This document shows, piece after piece, positions 30,315 to 36,705 of a DNA stretch of 51,753 nt. The notes below the pieces were generated by a model that was given only the letters and a program-made list of their open reading frames with translations, searched no databases and was not told where the DNA came from. Each line of letters opens with the position of its first letter. The stretch's first letter is position 1. The DNA is from Calditrichaceae bacterium (GTDB lineage: Bacteria > Calditrichota > Calditrichia > RBG-13-44-9 > J075), in the NCBI GenBank assembly GCA_013360445.1, contig JABWBP010000020.1, positions 1 through 51,753 on the forward strand, read 5' to 3'. Position numbers and translations under genes: made by a program.

Positions 30315-31493
30315 CTACAAATTCGCTCCCTGCCGCTCCGGGTTCCACAGCACTACCTGTTTGCCGCGCAGCAGGTTGAGGATGGCCACCATGGCCGCGG
30401 CGTTGGCCAGGCAATAGAAAAAAGGAATGTAGAAAATCTTCCAGCGCCCCAGCGCGGTTTTGCGCAGCAGGTAGCTGAGGCCGGCCAGGGCGTAAAATCC
30501 CGCCTGGGCGGCAAAAGCGGTAAGGTAAAAGAGGTTCTGGCCGCTCAGAAACGCGCTGGAAATGAATAATAAAATCAGGAAAAAGGGCACCAGCCGCCGC
30601 AATACTTTGTGGGAAAAGAGGGTGAGGGAATAGAATCCGTAGCGAAAGGGATTGAGCAATTGTTTACGCATCAATACCCCGCGCAGGCCGCGGTTCATGA
30701 TCCGCACCTTGCGGTTGAATTCCTGCTCCGCTTTGGCCATGGGTTTTTCGTAGGCCAGGGCTTCGGCGTCGAACACCAGGCGGTAGCCCTGTTCCACCAC
30801 GGCGGTGGAAATGGCGAAATCATCGGTTACCGCGGTGACCGGGGGCATGCGGAACAGCTCCCGGCGGATGGCGTAAATGGCCCCGTCCGCCGCCACAATG
30901 CTGCCGGTGAGGGTCTCGATCTTTTTCAACCACTTATCGTAGCCCCAGTAGAGCATCTCCCCCTGACTGACGTTATCCTGCTTCTCCCGCTCCAAATGTT
31001 TGATGTGAAGCTGGTTGCCGCATACGCCCCCTACCTGGGGATCGGCGAAGTTTTGGGCTAATTTGCGGATTGCCTGGGGGTGATAGAGGGTGTTGGCGTC
31101 GGAGAACACCAGGATTTCCCCGCGGGCGTGGGCCACGGCGTCTTTCAGGGCGAAAATCTTTCCCCGGCGCGGGCAATCGAGCAGTTTTACGCCGCGGCCG
31201 GCATACTCGCGCACGATCTCCGCGGTGCGGTCGCCGGAACCGTCCGAAGTTACGATGATTTCCAATAAGCCGGGAGGATAGTCCAACTCCAGGGAATTTT
31301 CGATCTTTTTAGCGATGCTCTTTTCTTCGTTGTAGGCGGCAATGATCAGACTGGCCAAGGGAGTAACGGGCTGTTTGTTCACCCGGCGGTTGCGCAGCCA
31401 GCCCGCCAAAACCAACACCAGGAAAAAACCGGCATAACTATAAACGATCGTTCCCACGGAAAACCAGAACAGGAACGCAAATACGTCGAACAT
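30315..31493 (-). CDS. Glycosyltransferase family 2, membrane
   Basis: A 392-aa inverting GT-A enzyme with one N-terminal membrane segment (about 8-32) and three C-terminal ones (from about 300). The catalytic core shows SLIIAAYNEEKSI (48-60), VTSDGSGDRT (81-90), the metal-binding SDANT (131-135), and TDDFAIS (223-229) with the acid that serves as base, then NRKVRIMNRGL in the region of the (Q/R)xxRW motif. Such proteins elongate polysaccharide chains at the membrane. It lies 2 bases after the initiating sugar transferase, so they are co-translated, and it may add the second sugar. Donor unknown. Confidence 0.88.
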   Translation of the reverse strand: MFDVFAFLFWFSVGTIVYSYAGFFLVLVLAGWLRNRRVNKQPVTPLASLIIAAYNEEKSIAKKIENSLELDYPPGLLEIIVTSDGSGDRTAEIVREYAGRGVKLLDCPRRGKIFALKDAVAHARGEILVFSDANTLYHPQAIRKLAQNFADPQVGGVCGNQLHIKHLEREKQDNVSQGEMLYWGYDKWLKKIETLTGSIVAADGAIYAIRRELFRMPPVTAVTDDFAISTAVVEQGYRLVFDAEALAYEKPMAKAEQEFNRKVRIMNRGLRGVLMRKQLLNPFRYGFYSLTLFSHKVLRRLVPFFLILLFISSAFLSGQNLFYLTAFAAQAGFYALAGLSYLLRKTALGRWKIFYIPFFYCLANAAAMVAILNLLRGKQVVLWNPERQGANL

Positions 31494-31495
31494 GG

Positions 31496-32263
31496 CTAAG
31501 AAGCCCCCTCTTTCTTCAACACCGCGACCACGGTGCGGAACATAATCTTAATATCCAACGCCAGGGACACGTTGCGAATGTAGGCCAGATCCAGGCGCAC
31601 CCGGTCGTCGAACTCGATATCGCTGCGGCCGGAGACCTGCCACAGGCCGGTAATGCCGGGTTTGATGCCCAGCCGGGCGGTATGCCACAGGTCGTAAGTG
31701 GAAGAAGCGAAAGAGGTCGGGCGCGGCCCTACCAGGCTCATGTCGCCTAAAATGACGTTCAGAAACTGGGGAAGCTCGTCTAAGCTGGTTTTGCGGAGAA
31801 ATTTGCCCAGCCGGGTGATGCGCGGGTCATCGGGAATCTTGAAATCCGGCCAGCTCAAGGTGCTCAAATGGGCGTATTGTTGTTTGATCTTATCGGCGTC
31901 TTTGCGCATGGTGCGCAGCTTGAAAATTTTGAAGCGTTTTCCGCCCAGCCCGGTGCGCTGCTGTAAAAAGAACACCGGCCCGGGGGAATCCAGCTTGATG
32001 GCGATGGCGCACAGCACCAGCACCGGCAATATCAACAGCAGCAGGAAGGAGCTGGCGGCCAGGTCGATGAGACGTTTTAAGCGCAGATATCCCGGCCCGC
32101 TGAAAACCCTCATCTCCGCGCTGATCTCGTACCACGGTTTCCGCAGCGCCAGCTCTTTGGCGGCGCGGAATTGCCGGGCTTGCTGGAGGCTCAGGGAATC
32201 TCTATATATTTGCGGCATTCTAACTGCTCTTGATTGCTCCCGAACAGCAGTAACATTGAACAT
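31496..32263 (-). CDS. Initiating sugar-phosphate transferase (small PGT type)
   Basis: Phosphoglycosyl transferase that starts repeat-unit assembly by placing a sugar phosphate on undecaprenyl phosphate. Length 255 aa: about 55 residues of unassigned N-terminus, a re-entrant hydrophobic helix (about 64-90), then the catalytic core SPGPVFFLQQRTG (93-105), FKLRTMRKDA (114-123), TSLDELPQF (159-167) with the catalytic Asp-Glu, DMSLVGPRPTS (174-184) and PGITGLWQVSGRS. It lacks the four-helix N-terminal bundle of WcaJ. AGGAG is 9 bases before the ATG. The degenerate GGDEF gene lies 12 bases upstream and the GT2 2 bases downstream. Confidence 0.93.
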   Translation of the reverse strand: MFNVTAVREQSRAVRMPQIYRDSLSLQQARQFRAAKELALRKPWYEISAEMRVFSGPGYLRLKRLIDLAASSFLLLLILPVLVLCAIAIKLDSPGPVFFLQQRTGLGGKRFKIFKLRTMRKDADKIKQQYAHLSTLSWPDFKIPDDPRITRLGKFLRKTSLDELPQFLNVILGDMSLVGPRPTSFASSTYDLWHTARLGIKPGITGLWQVSGRSDIEFDDRVRLDLAYIRNVSLALDIKIMFRTVVAVLKKEGAS

Positions 32264-32275
32264 GTCCTCAAACTC

Positions 32276-32941
32276 CTATTTCTTGGTTTTGATATTCTGG
32301 GGCGACTTTTGCAGCGCGGGATTGTCGCCCTTGCCCCGCTTCTCGGATTGCGCGACAGCCTGTTCCACCAGGTCTTCCAGGATCAAACCATCTTCGGGAA
32401 ATTCGGAAATGCCGAAGAATAGCTGGTTACTAATGCGCTCTTCGATAATTGCTCTCAGACGATTGATGGTCTTCTCCGCATTGAAGCGCGTGCTCTCCGG
32501 CAGCATGATCACAAATTGATTATTGGCGGCGTCATAAGTGGTTATATCTACTTCTCGAAGAGAGTCGCGGAAAATAGAACCGCACAACAGGAACTCGATC
32601 TGGCTCAACTCCCTGGGAGAGTGCGCCGCGCTGCCGTTTTCGCTCATTCCGGCGTCATTGGCGATGGCATGGGGGGAATGGTTTCCACCATGCGCATGGA
32701 TCGGCCGCACCACGATAACCGCCAGGGGATGCTGGTAGCGGCGAACCCGGGAGATTTCCCGGTTCAATTGCGGAAAAGAATTACGGTACCCCGGAATGGC
32801 GGCAGCCCGGGTAATGGAAGAAAGGGTCCTGAGATTCCGCTTCCAGCTTCGTCTCCGCAACCATATTATTCCCAGCAGGCTCAACAAGGTTGCTCCGCTG
32901 AGCAGAGTAATCCATTTGGCACTAATTATGAACTCACCCAT
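32276..32941 (-). CDS. Membrane-anchored degenerate GGDEF-domain protein
   Basis: A 221-aa protein with an N-terminal membrane segment (about 8-28) and a GGDEF-like domain. PGYRNSFPQLNREISRVRRYQHPLAVIVV matches the start of the fold, split here by position ~50-80; the active-site loop that would read GGDEF is AANNQFVIM (about 140-148), so the catalytic signature is lost; LRAIIEERI and GISEFPEDG follow. A His/Ala/Ser-rich insert (about 82-108) is unusual. It is therefore probably not a diguanylate cyclase but may bind nucleotide or act as a regulator or scaffold for polymer synthesis. It precedes the sugar transferase by 12 bases. Confidence 0.65.
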   Translation of the reverse strand: MGEFIISAKWITLLSGATLLSLLGIIWLRRRSWKRNLRTLSSITRAAAIPGYRNSFPQLNREISRVRRYQHPLAVIVVRPIHAHGGNHSPHAIANDAGMSENGSAAHSPRELSQIEFLLCGSIFRDSLREVDITTYDAANNQFVIMLPESTRFNAEKTINRLRAIIEERISNQLFFGISEFPEDGLILEDLVEQAVAQSEKRGKGDNPALQKSPQNIKTKK

Positions 32942-33315
32942 CGCTCCATACCATCACTAAGTAGTTGGTAGTACATTTATCCCCGAAAATCACCGGGGTG
33001 TTTTCAAGAATTCCCTCGCAGATCGAAAGATCGGTGGTCCATCAAAAAAATTGAATTTTCGCTTCCGAACGCTGCGATGAAAGTGTCAATAGTGGGAATA
33101 AGGAATGTGGCAGTCATTACGGGTGCATAAAGGCGGAATGGAGACATTCCCTATCCTCAATTCCAGCATACCACGCGGTTTGATGCTGCATGGGCGTCGA
33201 ATATTCACTTTTTAACTATCATCGGTCGGCAATATGCAACCCTCGCCCACACTGCTTGTATCATCGTCGGACATTTTCAAATAGCCTTTCGGAAGTCGCC
33301 AAACCCGGAACATGT
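32942..33315. other. Intergenic region without a recognised gene
   Basis: 374 bases between the BY-kinase and GGDEF-like genes. I see small hairpins: CCCCG/CGGGG at 32981-32998, and GGAATG-GAGA-CATTCC at 33135-33150. A TTGACA-like hexamer lies on the minus strand near 33086, without a convincing -10 box. No short-period array of the kind found elsewhere is present. Confidence 0.5.
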
Positions 33316-35754
33316 TTATTTTTCCGAATAATAACTGGTGTAATAATTCTTATAACTTCCGTGCACCTCGTAGTTATTCAACACCACGCCGACCACATTG
33401 GCTTTGGAACTTTGCATCATTTTTTTGGCCTTCAGCAGCATTTCACGGTCGCATTTCCTGGCATCCAGCACAATCAACACCGCATCCACGATTCCGGCGA
33501 GCAGCAAGGTATCATTTACCAGGAGCAGGGGCGCGGAGTCGATCAAGATGGTGTTGAAGCGGTGTTTGAAACGCTGCAAGATCACCGGCATCGGGCGGGT
33601 GGAAATCATACCTTCGGGATTCTGCATTTTTCTGCCGCTGGATACGAAGCTGAGGTTGGGCACCCCGGTATTTTTGATCGCGTCGTTGAAAATATCCCGC
33701 AGTCCTTTCAAGGTCTTATTCCCGACCGGCAGGGGCAAATTACTCGTTTCCTCGCTTTCGGGAGCGCCGTTACTCCCCTCAACAATGGGAGATGTTTCCG
33801 ATGCGGATTCCGCGCCGGCGGATTCCTCCGGCATCGAGTTGTTGTCTTCCAGGGCGGCAACATTTACTTTCAGCTTTTCTTCCACTTCCTGGCGGAAGAC
33901 GCGATTGGTTTCGGCTTCCCGGCCTTTGGCCTGCGATATCATATTATCCAGGTCGTCCAATGCTTCCAATAGATCCGAAACGCCCATTTCCCGCTCCAAT
34001 CCGAAGAATTTGTGCATCACCGGGATTCTCAGATCGGCGTCTAAAATCAGGGTTTTATTCCCGAAAGCGGCAAAAGACACCGCGAGGTTGGTGAGGGTCG
34101 TGGTTTTTCCGTCCCCCGGGGCAATACTGGTTACCAGCAAGGTCTTATAGTCCCGCCCCAATCCGTTGAATTGCAAATTGGTTCGCAGCATCCGGTAGGC
34201 TTCCGCAATGGGGGTATTGGGTTCCAGGCTGGAGAATAACGCCCGGTAAGTGCGCTCGGTATCGGAATTCTCATTGCCGCCCGAGGGAGTTTTGCGAAAT
34301 TTCCCTTTGGCATAGTCCTGAATATTTGGGATCATGGCAACCACCGGCCACTGGGTAAGGCGCTCGATCTCGCTCGGTGATTTGACGGTATTATTCCGCA
34401 ATTCGGTAACAAACGCGATGGCAATTCCCAGCACCAATCCCAACAATACCCCGATGACCAGGTTCAGCTTTTTACGCGGGCTGATGGGGTTTTCCGGCAA
34501 CTGCGCTTTGTCAATGATCCGGATGGTATTATACTGTTCGGCCTCGTTGATGCGGGCTTCTTCTAACTTTTCCTTCAACATATTGTAGATCTTGCGATTC
34601 ACTTCCTCTTCCCGGGTCAAGCGGGCCAGGGCAAACTCTTTGGTCGGCATGGTGCCTAACTTCGCGTTATAACCGTCGATAATCGACTTCAACGCTTTTT
34701 CTCGGGCTTTCAGGGACTCAAGCTCGATTTGCAGGTTGACCGATTCCTGCACAAATTTTTCCATCTGCGCCAGGGGGTCCAGGGAGGTTTCCGACTGCGC
34801 CAATTTGGAAGCCTTGTCGGTGAGGTCGCTGCGCACCTGCTCCATTTTCGTTTTCAAGTCCAACATCTTGGGGTGGTCTTCGGCGTATCCCTGCACCTTG
34901 AGATTCATATACTGAAGGTTGAGCTCGACCAATCTCTCTTTCAATTTCAGCGCCCAGGAGCTGCCCAGGTCCGTTACCGAGGGGATGAGGGTGCTCTTTT
35001 GTTCCGCTAACTTGTTTTGGAGCGCATAGAGGCGGTTCTGGGCGGAACCCTGGTCGGTTTTCACGGCATTGTAGAGCACCTCCGCTTCGGTCAAGCGGCG
35101 CATAAGTTCCTCCGCTTCGCGGTCGATGGAGGAAGTGATCCGGTTTTGTTCCTTGAAGGTTCTCATGGCGGATTCGGAGGAGTCCAACCGCCCTTTGTAA
35201 CGTTCCAACTGCCCTTCGATAAATGCGCGCAAGCCGGCAACCCCCTCTTGTTTGATTTCGGATTTGCGCTTTTGGATCACTTCTGCGGCGGCGTTCGCCA
35301 CCATTTTGCACACCAGGGGGTTTTTATACTGGAAACTGATCCGCACCACATTTGAGCCGCGCACCGGGAAAGCGGAAATATTTTTTTGAATTTTGGACAC
35401 GATGTAATCCATCTGCTCTTCTTCCGACATCGTGGAATCCGGGATTGAGAATTTATCCAGAATTTCCCGGGGAAGCACCCGGACAATATCCAGCGCAAAC
35501 GAATAACTCTGGATTTCTACTAATTGATTGCTGAAGCGGATTTCCCGGGAGACGTCGTAATCGTAGCCCGGCACCGGGTTATCGAATTCTTCCGAGACCA
35601 GCATAGTGTTGGCTTCGTAAATGGGCGACGCCGTCTCATTGTAAATGAAGATAGGCACCAGCACCACCATGATAGCGCCTATAATTAACCACTTCTTTTT
35701 GCGAAAGATATTATGAAGAACGTCAAATATTTCCTGACTGTCGGTTGTCTGCAT
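33316..35754 (-). CDS. Wzz/Wzc-type polysaccharide co-polymerase with BY-kinase domain
   Basis: An 812-aa tyrosine autokinase controlling chain length and export. The Wzz-type N-terminus has one membrane helix (about 20-38), a long periplasmic coiled-coil region, and a second helix near 428-447 after the proline-rich PENPISPRKK. The cytoplasmic kinase has Walker A APGDGKTTT (near 543-551), Walker A' LILDADLRIP (near 565-574) and Walker B TILIDSAPLLL (near 735). Between A' and B is a ~130-residue insert, rich in Glu, Ser and Asn near 605-680. The C-terminus is a tyrosine cluster (six Tyr in the last 18 residues), the usual autophosphorylation site. No Wzb-like phosphatase gene is in the window. 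AAGGG precedes the ATG. Confidence 0.92.
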   Translation of the reverse strand: MQTTDSQEIFDVLHNIFRKKKWLIIGAIMVVLVPIFIYNETASPIYEANTMLVSEEFDNPVPGYDYDVSREIRFSNQLVEIQSYSFALDIVRVLPREILDKFSIPDSTMSEEEQMDYIVSKIQKNISAFPVRGSNVVRISFQYKNPLVCKMVANAAAEVIQKRKSEIKQEGVAGLRAFIEGQLERYKGRLDSSESAMRTFKEQNRITSSIDREAEELMRRLTEAEVLYNAVKTDQGSAQNRLYALQNKLAEQKSTLIPSVTDLGSSWALKLKERLVELNLQYMNLKVQGYAEDHPKMLDLKTKMEQVRSDLTDKASKLAQSETSLDPLAQMEKFVQESVNLQIELESLKAREKALKSIIDGYNAKLGTMPTKEFALARLTREEEVNRKIYNMLKEKLEEARINEAEQYNTIRIIDKAQLPENPISPRKKLNLVIGVLLGLVLGIAIAFVTELRNNTVKSPSEIERLTQWPVVAMIPNIQDYAKGKFRKTPSGGNENSDTERTYRALFSSLEPNTPIAEAYRMLRTNLQFNGLGRDYKTLLVTSIAPGDGKTTTLTNLAVSFAAFGNKTLILDADLRIPVMHKFFGLEREMGVSDLLEALDDLDNMISQAKGREAETNRVFRQEVEEKLKVNVAALEDNNSMPEESAGAESASETSPIVEGSNGAPESEETSNLPLPVGNKTLKGLRDIFNDAIKNTGVPNLSFVSSGRKMQNPEGMISTRPMPVILQRFKHRFNTILIDSAPLLLVNDTLLLAGIVDAVLIVLDARKCDREMLLKAKKMMQSSKANVVGVVLNNYEVHGSYKNYYTSYYSEK

Positions 35755-35809
35755 GTGCCCTTATTTTCCGGTTAAGTTCAAAAATAGATTTATTCTACCA
35801 CGCCGGCGC

Positions 35810-36310
35810 TTAGTCCGTGGCGCGGAGATATAAAAAGTAAGTCGAGGCAACAATCGCCAAGTCTCGCATAACCGCGGCAACGGTGCGCCATTTATGCCAC
35901 TTGTTTCTACTCACGTATATCACGTCGCCCGGCTGAAGCATCGGCGGCGGAGGCCCGTTTTTCTTTTTCAAATAGTCGCTGACATTGAAATTTATAATTT
36001 CTTTTTCGACGTTCTGGGGAGGTTCATTCCCAGTTCGCAACGCCGAAGGTGTTTTAGGCCGGGTAATCAACACCGAGCCGAGGTTGGAAAAGTCTGTTTC
36101 CCCTCCGGCCTTAGACAGCAATTCTACCAGGTTGGTATTATCCGAAACCCGGTATTCCCCGGGTTTGGCGACTTCTCCCATCACGTACACCACGATCTGC
36201 AACTGCTGCTCTTCCCCCAACAGGTACTGATCCTGGGCCAATATTCCACCGGTGGCTAACATACCGTAAAAAATAAACCCTATTACTGATCTAATAATTG
36301 ATTGTTTCAT
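35810..36310 (-). CDS. Small SLBB-domain polysaccharide export protein
   Basis: A 166-aa exported protein: a signal peptide (about 1-25, ending ILAQDQ) and one SLBB domain, VVYVMGEVAKPGEYRV, LVELLSKAGGETDF and GSVLITRPK (about 40-85), then DYLKKKNGPPPPMLQPGDVIYVSRN with the typical 'GDVIYV' strand. The C-terminus has a weak hydrophobic stretch, AIVASTYFLYLRA. It lacks the N-terminal polysaccharide-export domain and outer-membrane helix of Wza (~380 aa), so it cannot form that pore alone. It is first in the minus-strand locus and lies 55 bases from the BY-kinase gene, its usual partner. AGGTGG is ~7 bases before the ATG. Confidence 0.83.
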   Translation of the reverse strand: MKQSIIRSVIGFIFYGMLATGGILAQDQYLLGEEQQLQIVVYVMGEVAKPGEYRVSDNTNLVELLSKAGGETDFSNLGSVLITRPKTPSALRTGNEPPQNVEKEIINFNVSDYLKKKNGPPPPMLQPGDVIYVSRNKWHKWRTVAAVMRDLAIVASTYFLYLRATD

Positions 36311-36705
36311 CCAATTACCACCTGTTATTTTTTAGTACAATTCAGCCAGTTATATAAAAAATGATGGTTGCTGTTATCTTCCAGCATTCTTGTCAAAGAA
36401 CGCAAAAATATTTAACACATTACTTCCCGTTACGCTGTGCGCATCATCAATAAATTTTGTAACAATTAATTAGTTAAATCTTAACGATAAATTGCGGTCG
36501 CTATTTAAGGGATTTTCCTAAATCGCACCGTGATAATTATCAACTATTCAATAAAATGAATTAATTTCATGAGATTTGACCGGCGATATCCGGCTTTCCT
36601 CTTCAGGAACATATCCCACAAAAATCTAAATCATGGCAAATTCACCCTGAGAGTCTTAAATTCCTCACGCCGCTAACAATGTTTCCGATAAACGGGGAGA
36701 AAATT
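36311..36705. promoter_or_regulatory. Divergent AT-rich promoter region
   Basis: 395 bases between the divergent SLBB gene and M1 peptidase gene, clearly more AT-rich than the coding sequence, so it should hold the promoter of the exopolysaccharide locus and that of the peptidase. I cannot assign -10/-35 boxes with confidence. It includes a perfect palindrome at 36531-36542 and a near-palindrome at 36556-36570. Confidence 0.6.
36531..36542. promoter_or_regulatory. Palindrome TGATAATTATCA, possible operator
   Basis: A perfect 12-base palindrome midway in the divergent region. It resembles one half of a Fur-type GATAAT/ATTATC site, but a palindrome of this length in AT-rich DNA may be chance. 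Confidence 0.3.

Noticed and set aside
32942-33315. Riboswitch (for example c-di-GMP type) before the GGDEF-like gene
   Set aside because: Only small isolated hairpins are seen; no arrangement matching a known riboswitch core.
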